Shown here: in pieces, positions 62,201 through 64,000 of the stretch
Numbering within the stretch: the first letter of the stretch is position 1
How the letters are laid out: each line of letters begins with the position of its first letter
Assembly: GCA_013397435.1 (NCBI GenBank)
Contig: VZRG01001062.1
Coordinates: 62,001-126,000 of the forward strand
Origin: Erythrocercus mccallii
Taxonomy: Eukaryota > Chordata > Aves > Passeriformes > Dicruridae
Direction: 5' to 3'
Length of the DNA stretch: 64,000 bases
Made by a program: the position numbers and the translations under genes
The notes under the pieces: model-generated
The model's input: the letters and a program-made list of their open reading frames with translations, nothing else
Databases searched by the model: none
What the model was told of the DNA's origin: nothing

Positions 62201-63268
62201 TTTTACAAGTGTGGCTTTTGTGTCATCACATGATCCTAGAGCTAAAGCTCCCCAAAGAGAGAATCTCCAGACATAAAACACAGGAGGATAGGCCCACCTG
62301 CCATTTGTTGCACAAACAAAAATTGTTCAAACCCTTTCACTTATGCTTCTATAACTTCATAGTACTGAGCATTCTGATCCAGGTGCAGAGCTTTCTGCTT
62401 GCTTTACAATTGTTAAGTGGAAGGAATAGTGTGCACCTCAAGAAAATCTTTTGGCACAGCTGTATATCTTTTGGATTCATACAACATTCATAGAACAACA
62501 ATTCATAGAACAGCAAAGCACAGTTTAAGGTATACCACATGAAAATAACTGAAAAGTGAAAGGGCTTGGATGGAACAAGCAAGAATTCTGTCTTAAGAGA
62601 CAAGTTCTGCTGGGAATTGGTCTTGTTCAGCATAAACCTTTATGGTTTCTGTAGCTAAAAACACATCCTTGGGGCTAGATTTGGGTACATCTCGATGTAG
62701 GAGGGTCAGAGAAATTTCTGCTTTAGGCTAGGCTTTCTGATCTATGAACCCAAGTGTTCACAGGCTGTTCAAACCCACTCACTAGAAAGCTACCCCTCTG
62801 CTGGCCAGCCAACTGAGGCAAGGCTGAGCCTTGTACCTCCGGTTTGCTAAGCTTTTGGAACAAGGGAAAATAAACTGCTTAAGGCATGTGTCCCAGTTAT
62901 GATTCCTCCTAGATCAGCCTGGATATTGGTGAAGTTTTGGCATTGCAACTTGCTCAGGACTCGGAATCAAATTTTGAGAGGAGAGATAAATTATGTTAGA
63001 AACACTTGACTACACAGGCCGCTGTGTTAAGACAACAGCCAATGTAGGCAAACCTGGGAAATCCTCTAAAATGGTAAGGAGCCTCATTTTGTCTTTTCTA
63101 CATTTTTCTTTCCAGGTTGGACTACAGTGGCCCTTCTCGAGAATTCTTTTTCCTTCTGTCTCAGGAGCTCTTCAATCCCTATTATGGGCTGTTTGAGTAT
63201 TCAGCCAATGACACTTACACTGTACAGATCAGCCCCATGTCTGCCTTTGTTGAAAATCACCTGGAATG
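2221..63268 (+). CDS. HECW1: HECW1 (NEDL1) HECT-type E3 ubiquitin ligase, internal part, 18 exons
   Basis: Joined exons: 2221-2296, 11383-11552, 23194-23336, 25323-25423, 26709-28079, 31503-31604, 36790-36940, 41517-41647, 44201-44322, 47109-47294, 47901-48035, 53236-53341, 53525-53621, 55580-55663, 56664-56773, 58910-59030, 60428-60541 and 63116-63268. Seen: every junction is GT-AG, phases agree throughout, and the translation is open for 1157 codons with C2, acidic linker, WW1, helical region, WW2 and early HECT in that order. Known for the family: HECW1 is a neuronally enriched NEDD4-family ligase reported to act on Dishevelled-1 and on mutant SOD1; ubiquitin is carried on a HECT cysteine, here downstream of the window. 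The start codon and the N-terminal exons are upstream. The paralogue HECW2 is the alternative, but its linker lacks the Cys-Tyr-Ser repeat and its C2 wording differs. Family assignment is from memory of the proteins, not a search. Confidence 0.95.
2297..11382. other. HECW1: Intron 1 (9.1 kb)
   Basis: AT-rich intron with no recognisable exon, RNA gene or transposon. A duplicated 14-mer (ATGAGTGTGTAAGT) followed by TA-rich sequence lies at about 2370-2415. Open frames here stay below 90 codons and none resembles a known family. Confidence 0.8.
11383..11552 (+). CDS. HECW1: HECW1 exon 2: first half of the C2 domain
   Basis: The exon encodes (D)FQAFGLKKGMFFNPDPYLK, then ISIQPGKHSIFPALPHHG, and ends NTVNPIWQGE. 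The GMFFNPDPYLK strand and NTVNPIW are hallmark C2 strands of HECW ligases; the family C2 domain is a beta-sandwich used for lipid or membrane contact. The acceptor is TTTCAG at 11377-11382 and the donor is GAG|GTAAGA at 11553 (phase 1 in, phase 0 out). The same frame happens to stay open upstream to an ATG at 11250 and downstream to 11645, but both flanks lack family similarity, and the spliced reading across exons 1 and 2 gives the expected S-L-S-D-F-Q junction. Confidence 0.95.
18200..18243. repeat. 22-bp tandem duplication
   Basis: Two adjacent 22-bp copies (18200-18221 and 18222-18243) of a CAACACAAATTTCAAAGC-type unit differ at two positions. Confidence 0.92.
20415..20464 (+). repeat. 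GGTT simple repeat and G-run cluster
   Basis: Four GGTT units are followed by an eight-G run (20440-20447), GGG (20450-20452) and GGGG (20461-20464). The spacing would permit a G-quadruplex on the + strand, which is also the transcript strand. Confidence 0.75.
20688..20725. repeat. 19-bp tandem duplication
   Basis: Two adjacent 19-bp copies (20688-20706 and 20707-20725) of CAGGATAGCAAAGGCCAAG differ at one base. Confidence 0.94.
23194..23336 (+). CDS. HECW1: HECW1 exon 3: second half of the C2 domain
   Basis: The 143-nt exon reads QFSFVSLPTDVLEIEVKDKF, then AKSRPIIKRFLGKLSMPV and QRLLERHAIG. DVLEIEVKDKFAKSRPIIKRFLGK is a strongly conserved HECW C2 block. The acceptor is TTTCAGCAG (23189-23196), a NAGNAG tandem; using the second AG would drop the first Gln without changing the frame. 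The donor is AGG|GTAAAT at 23337. Phase is 0 in and 2 out, and the split Gly codon is completed in exon 4. Confidence 0.95.
23337..25322. other. HECW1: Intron 3 (2.0 kb)
   Basis: It has an ordinary AT-rich composition with no recognisable repeat. It includes an antisense 158-codon open frame (24496-24972) with no family resemblance. Confidence 0.8.
25323..25423 (+). CDS. HECW1: HECW1 exon 4: C-terminal strands of the C2 domain
   Basis: The exon reads DRVVSYTLGRRLPTDHVSGQ and LQFRFEITSSIHP, the last strands of the C2 domain; LGRRLPTDHVSG is shared with HECW paralogues. The acceptor is a T-rich tract ending TTTCAG at 25322, and the donor is CAG|GTAATT at 25424. Phase is 2 in and 1 out. The final base joins exon 5 to make the first Asp of DDEE. 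Confidence 0.95.
25424..26708. other. HECW1: Intron 4 (1.3 kb)
   Basis: It holds a short imperfect tandem array of CCCATAATAT-like units at about 26334-26394. Nothing else is recognised. Confidence 0.8.
26334..26394. repeat. Short imperfect tandem repeat
   Basis: CCCATAAT or CCATAATAT units recur about five times with small changes. The array is intronic, roughly 310 bp before the large linker exon. Confidence 0.8.
26709..28079 (+). CDS. HECW1: HECW1 exon 5: long acidic linker with Cys-Tyr-Ser repeat
   Basis: At 1371 nt (457 codons) this is by far the largest exon. It encodes the low-complexity linker between C2 and WW1, rich in Glu, Asp and Ser. Two parts look constrained. The first, about 27276-27413, contains KRKNRPCSLPVSELETVIAS and THYIRIHNLLHSLPSAQ. 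The second runs from about 27700 to the end: a Cys-Tyr-Ser tandem repeat (27722-27796), then HTRFSSVDSAKISES and ENSAFESVPDSVQSPELD, ending VAGPSSRREG. The rest diverges from remembered mammalian HECW1. The exon is more GC-rich than its introns, which explains several long open frames on the other strand. The acceptor is CATACAG at 26708. The donor AAG|GTTAGA at 28080 is non-consensus at +3. Phase is 1 at both ends, so skipping would keep the frame. Confidence 0.95.
27722..27796 (+). repeat. HECW1: Coding 15-bp tandem repeat, five units (Cys-Tyr-Ser-x-Ser)
   Basis: Five successive 15-nt units of the form TGCTACAGCACCTCC encode CYSPS, CYSTS, CYSTS, CYSTS and CYSTS, followed by a diverged CYDSN. 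Units 2 and 3 are identical; units 4 and 5 differ by two synonymous changes or fewer. Cysteines therefore recur every five residues, with two more just upstream (CEAC). The repeat sits at the conserved C-terminal part of the linker exon. Confidence 0.97.
30666..30726 (+). mobile_element. CR1 LINE 3' tail fragment
   Basis: About 60 bp match the last part of CR1: GGAACTAGATGATCTTTAAG followed by TCTAACCCAAGCCATTCTGTGATTC. It is more diverged than the copy at 52.1-52.4 kb and nothing upstream of it is recognisable, so it is a very short truncated insertion. Confidence 0.88.
30785..30846. repeat. 62-nt uninterrupted pyrimidine tract
   Basis: There are no purines on the + strand across 62 bases, with CTTCTTTCTC-like units repeated. 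The tract continues with few interruptions to a CAG at 30868-30870. Confidence 0.95.
31503..31604 (+). CDS. HECW1: HECW1 exon 6: end of linker, first residues of WW1
   Basis: The 102-nt exon reads (G)DCPLLHNSQPVSQLPSLR, then PDHHHYPTIDEPLPP, and one base of the next Asn. The acceptor is CCATAG at 31502, with a pyrimidine tract that is short for this gene. The donor is CCAA|GTAAGC at 31605. Phase is 1 at both ends, so the exon is symmetric. It supplies the Leu-Pro-Pro that begins the WW1 fold, so skipping would keep the frame but damage WW1. Confidence 0.94.
31605..36789. other. HECW1: Intron 6 (5.2 kb)
   Basis: It separates the first residues of WW1 from the rest. It contains a CpG-dense stretch (about 32290-32620) that stands out from the intron, a small hairpin (arms 33670-33677 and 33698-33705), and an AT/GT microsatellite with a perfect palindrome near the 3' end. 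Confidence 0.8.
36490..36722. repeat. AT/GT microsatellite with 48-bp perfect palindrome
   Basis: TA-, GATA/TATC- and TG-rich simple sequence. Within it, 36616-36663 is identical to its own reverse complement, centred on AGATCT between 36639 and 36640. It lies 126 bp before exon 7. Confidence 0.93.
36790..36940 (+). CDS. HECW1: HECW1 exon 7: WW1 domain
   Basis: The exon reads (N)WEARIDSHGRVFYVDHVN, RTTTWQRPTAAATPDG and SGSIQQMEQLNR. The two signature Trp codons are at 36792-36794 and 36858-36860, 22 residues apart, and the closing Pro is at 36867-36869, as expected for a WW fold that binds Pro-rich or phospho-Ser/Pro ligands. A helical QQMEQLNRR segment follows. The acceptor is CCTAG at 36789 and the donor is CCG|GTGAGC at 36941. 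Phase is 1 in and 2 out. A microsatellite with a 48-bp palindrome lies 126 bp upstream. Confidence 0.96.
36941..41516. other. HECW1: Intron 7 (4.6 kb)
   Basis: AT-rich sequence with a T run at about 38319-38335 and a CTTT-rich pyrimidine stretch at about 40765-40840. I recognise no gene. Confidence 0.8.
41517..41647 (+). CDS. HECW1: HECW1 exon 8: linker with Gly run and acidic patch
   Basis: The exon reads (R)YQNIQRTIATERTEDDAV, VNNRVERVPGGGGSDSEAE and PSQPSP. YQNIQRTIATER continues the helix that began after WW1. The Gly-Gly-Gly-Gly-Ser-Asp-Ser-Glu-Ala-Glu stretch matches the poly-Gly linker of mammalian HECW1 but appears shorter here (from memory). The acceptor is ATCTAG at 41516 and the donor is CAG|GTATGG at 41648. 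Phase is 2 in and 1 out. Confidence 0.93.
41648..44200. other. HECW1: Intron 8 (2.6 kb)
   Basis: AT-rich with poly-T runs near 43720-43735 and at the 3' end. No repeat family or gene is recognised. Confidence 0.8.
44201..44322 (+). CDS. HECW1: HECW1 exon 9: start of the helical-box region
   Basis: The exon reads (E)IRREGSLSPVNSQKITLL, LQSPAVKFITNPEFF and TVLHANY. KITLLLQSP-VKF-NPEFFTVLH is shared by HECW1 and HECW2 and opens the helical box that precedes WW2. The acceptor has a long T tract ending GTCCAG at 44200. The donor is TAT|GTGAGT at 44323. Phase is 1 in and 0 out. The frame stays open through the donor to 44649. Confidence 0.95.
44323..47108. other. HECW1: Intron 9 (2.8 kb)
   Basis: The first 327 nt remain open in the frame of exon 9. 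A CpG-containing segment at about 46395-46760 and a duplicated ATATGGCCAAATA motif at about 47020-47050 lie toward the 3' end. Confidence 0.8.
47109..47294 (+). CDS. HECW1: HECW1 exon 10: helical box and first half of WW2
   Basis: The 186-nt exon (phase 0 both ends) reads SAYRVFTNSTCLKHMILKIR, RDARNFERYQHNRDLVN, FINMFADTRLELPRGWEI and KTDQQGK. The ERYQHNRDLVNFINMFAD helices are conserved in HECW ligases. WW2 begins at LPRGWE, with its first Trp at 47265-47267. The acceptor is a pyrimidine-rich tract ending TCTCACAG at 47108, and the donor is AAG|GTAAGC at 47295. Confidence 0.96.
47295..47900. other. HECW1: Intron 10 (0.6 kb)
   Basis: Short intron that splits WW2. I see nothing beyond the splice signals. 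Confidence 0.85.
47901..48035 (+). CDS. HECW1: HECW1 exon 11: second half of WW2
   Basis: The 135-nt exon (phase 0 both ends) reads SFFVDHNSRATTFIDPRIPL, QNGRLPNHLTHRQHLQRLR and SYSAGE. It completes WW2. The second signature aromatic is Phe (47937-47939, TTFIDP) where most WW domains have Trp, a feature remembered as shared by HECW1 and HECW2. RLRSYSAGE follows, a basic Ser-rich motif that could be phosphorylated. The acceptor is TTTCAG at 47900 and the donor is GAG|GTAACT at 48036. Skipping exons 10 and 11 together, or exon 11 alone, would keep the frame. Confidence 0.96.
48036..53235. other. HECW1: Intron 11 (5.2 kb)
   Basis: It contains the clearest CR1 element of the window (about 52100-52362) and a homeodomain-motif-rich, AT-rich segment at about 50505-50700. 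A 15-bp palindrome lies at 52926-52940. No gene is recognised. Confidence 0.8.
52100..52362 (+). mobile_element. CR1 LINE, 5'-truncated 3' end
   Basis: About 260 bp match the avian CR1 3' region: ACAGGACAAGGGG, TTTAAACTGAAAGAGGGT, GACTGCCCAGAGAAGCTGTGG, CAACCTGGTCTAGTGGAAGG, then CTAGATGATCTTTAGG and CCTTCCAACCCAAACCATTC, ending ATTCTATGATTC. CR1 copies are typically 5'-truncated and end in this 8-bp-type repeat with no poly-A. No intact reverse transcriptase is present. The insertion is in the same orientation as the gene. Confidence 0.93.
53236..53341 (+). CDS. HECW1: HECW1 exon 12: linker after WW2
   Basis: The exon reads ASEVSRNRGITLLARPGNSL and VTAIRNQHHHEALPL, then one base of the next Ala. 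It corresponds to the moderately conserved linker after WW2. The acceptor is TGTAG at 53235 and the donor is CTGG|GTAAGG at 53342. Phase is 0 in and 1 out. Only 183 bp of intron separate it from the next exon. Confidence 0.94.
53525..53621 (+). CDS. HECW1: HECW1 exon 13: conserved segment between WW2 and HECT
   Basis: The exon reads (A)YNDKIVAFLRQPNIFEML and QERQPSLARNHALR. YNDKIVAFLRQPNIFE is nearly invariant between the HECW paralogues and looks helical. The acceptor is TTTTCCAG at 53524. The donor CAG|GTACTA at 53622 is weak beyond +3. Phase is 1 in and 2 out. Confidence 0.95.
53622..55579. other. HECW1: Intron 13 (2.0 kb)
   Basis: AT-rich with no identifiable repeat or gene. Confidence 0.8.
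55580..55663 (+). CDS. HECW1: HECW1 exon 14: conserved segment between WW2 and HECT
   Basis: The 84-nt exon reads EKIHYIRTEGTHGLEKLSCD and ADLVILL, with split Arg and Ser codons at its ends. It is symmetric (phase 2 in and out), so skipping would keep the frame. The acceptor is TTTCAG at 55579 and the donor is GAG|GTAATC at 55664. It continues the conserved helical segment of exon 13. Confidence 0.94.
55664..56663. other. HECW1: Intron 14 (1.0 kb)
   Basis: AT-rich with no identifiable repeat or gene. Confidence 0.8.
56664..56773 (+). CDS. HECW1: HECW1 exon 15: Ser/Pro-rich segment before HECT
   Basis: The exon reads (S)LFEEDIMSYIPLQAAFHP, GYSFSPRCSPCSSPQNSP and one base of Gly. FEEDIMSY is conserved in the family, and SPRCSPCSSPQNSPG offers several Ser-Pro sites. 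The acceptor is GCATGCAG at 56663 and the donor is CAG|GTAAGG at 56774. Phase is 2 in and 1 out. Confidence 0.95.
56774..58909. other. HECW1: Intron 15 (2.1 kb)
   Basis: AT-rich with no identifiable repeat or gene. The open frame that overlaps its end is out of frame with exon 16. Confidence 0.8.
58910..59030 (+). CDS. HECW1: HECW1 exon 16: pre-HECT helix
   Basis: The exon reads (G)LQRASARAPSPYRRDFEA, KLRNFYRKLEAKGYGQGP and GKIK. The DFEAKLRNFYRKLE helix directly precedes the HECT fold in NEDD4-type ligases. The acceptor is CCCTCCAG at 58909 and the donor is TAA|GTGAGT at 59031. Phase is 1 in and 2 out. A longer open frame across this exon (58565-59041) is in a different frame and is not the gene. 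Confidence 0.96.
59031..60427. other. HECW1: Intron 16 (1.4 kb)
   Basis: AT-rich with no identifiable repeat or gene. Confidence 0.8.
60428..60541 (+). CDS. HECW1: HECW1 exon 17: start of HECT N-lobe
   Basis: The exon reads (K)LIIRRDHLLEGTFNQVMA, YSRKELQRNKLYVTFV and GEEG. The RRDHLLE and LYVTFVGEEG strands mark the beginning of the HECT N-lobe, the part that recruits the E2 enzyme. The acceptor is TTTGCAG at 60427 and the donor is AGG|GTAGGG at 60542. The exon is 114 nt and symmetric (phase 2 in and out). Confidence 0.96.
60542..63115. other. HECW1: Intron 17 (2.6 kb)
   Basis: It contains two short tandem duplications: GTGATGCTGTATGG-like units at about 61925-61960 and TTCATAGAACA-like units at about 62488-62515. 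No gene is recognised. Confidence 0.8.
63116..63268 (+). CDS. HECW1: HECW1 exon 18: HECT N-lobe, last exon in window
   Basis: The exon reads (G)LDYSGPSREFFFLLSQEL, FNPYYGLFEYSANDTYT, VQISPMSAFVENHLE and the first two bases of Trp. LDYGG/SGP-REFFFLLS-ELFNPYYGLFEYS is the canonical NEDD4-family HECT opening. The acceptor is TTTCCAG at 63115 and the donor is ATG|GTAAGA at 63269. Phase is 2 in and out. The remaining HECT exons, including the active-site Cys, lie beyond the window. Confidence 0.96.
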
Positions 63269-64000
63269 GTAAGAACATTTTATGCAGAACTGCATAATTG
63301 TTTCAGAGCAATAAAAAAAATGGAAAAGCAAAACAAAAGCTGCCACTTTAGACTGGTGTACATACAAATATTGCTAATTCTAGCAAGAGATGGGGAAGTA
63401 GGTTGTGAAAAGGAAGAGATGGGGTAAACATAAATACAAGAGCAGTCTCTGAAAAAGCAGTTGTGATGAAGTACTATTAAAATGTCCTGCTGGCATTACT
63501 TGGGACCTGATGTTTGTGAACTTCTATGCGAATATAAACAGGACAGGAAGAAGAGCTCTGCTTAATCCAATCTTCATCTCCTTGGTCCCTTTCTAAGAAA
63601 AGCGAGTGTTGCCTTTCTATACATCATACAACATTGTATTTGGAAGCTGTACAGTGTTCTCTGGGAGCCACATTGCTGCTCTCTTCCAACCACACACCTC
63701 AGAAAAGGCCCAATGAAAGTAGTTTCCCTTTTCTTCCCTGACATAGTGTCCTCAGTTGTCTGGGGCAAGGCCAGCAGAGTGAGCAGATATTTTAGCTTAC
63801 TAAGTATGTGTGCAAACAGACAAATTGCTGATCTTGTTTCTTTATCAAAAATTCTGAAAGCATACTGTGATGTCCTCATTTTCTCTTTCTGCCTCCAGAT
63901 CTGTCTGTCTTTGGGAGCTGTTTTCACTTTGGTAGTTTCAGATGTGGTTAAGCAGAGCATAGGCTGCAAGCCCTGGGCATCACTTGGTCCCTTGTGGAAT
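63269..64000. other. HECW1: Intron 18, cut by the window end
   Basis: It begins with a GTAAGA donor. No next HECT exon is recognisable before the window ends. Confidence 0.8.

Noticed and set aside
1..64000. Novel multi-gene system, CRISPR array, operon, phage or toxin locus
   Set aside because: The window is a single intron-rich vertebrate gene; no prokaryotic-type gene clusters or direct-repeat arrays are present.
1..64000. HECW2 instead of HECW1
   Set aside because: The Cys-Tyr-Ser repeat, RPCSLPVSELET, the SLPTDVLEIEVKDKF wording of C2 and the PSLRPDHHHYPTIDEPLPP lead into WW1 fit HECW1; remembered HECW2 differs at all of these.

Overview
This 64 kb window is an internal piece of one vertebrate gene, read on the + strand. 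It is HECW1 (NEDL1), a C2-WW-HECT E3 ubiquitin ligase of the NEDD4 family. I resolve 18 coding exons between 2221 and 63268. They total 3473 nt, all junctions are GT-AG, and the reading frame is continuous for 1157 full codons plus two bases of the next. Introns run off both ends, so the N-terminal exons (upstream) and most of the HECT domain with its catalytic cysteine (downstream) lie outside. HECW1 rather than its paralogue HECW2 is indicated by the Cys-Tyr-Ser repeat, the RPCSLPVSELET block and the wording of the C2 domain, all matched against remembered family sequences, not a search.

The host is probably a bird. Two CR1 retrotransposon 3' ends carry the avian-type tail (GATGATCTTT, then TTCCAACCCAAACC and ATTCTATGATTC), interspersed repeats are otherwise sparse, and the gene is compact for a vertebrate. 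A non-avian reptile cannot be excluded.

Layout: 1-2220 is intron. 2221-25423 holds four exons for the end of the N-terminal region and the C2 domain, separated by two large introns (9.1 and 11.6 kb). 26709-28079 is one 1371-nt exon for the long acidic linker with its Cys-Tyr-Ser tandem repeat. 31503-36940 encodes the linker end and WW1. 41517-44322 encodes a Gly/acidic linker and the start of the helical-box region. 47109-48035 encodes the rest of that region and WW2. 53236-56773 encodes four short exons of the region between WW2 and HECT. 58910-63268 encodes the pre-HECT helix and the beginning of the HECT N-lobe. In the family, C2 contacts lipid or membrane, the WW modules recruit substrates, and HECT carries out ubiquitin transfer.

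I found no tRNA, rRNA, CRISPR, second protein-coding gene or novel multi-gene system. The points worth a second look are regulatory or structural: two in-frame NAGNAG acceptors, a 48-bp perfect palindrome just upstream of the WW1 exon, a 62-nt pure pyrimidine tract ending near a decoy acceptor, a coding 15-bp tandem repeat, a 327-nt in-frame readthrough after exon 9, and several intronic stretches that look like conserved regulatory DNA. Exon numbers below count only exons in this window.
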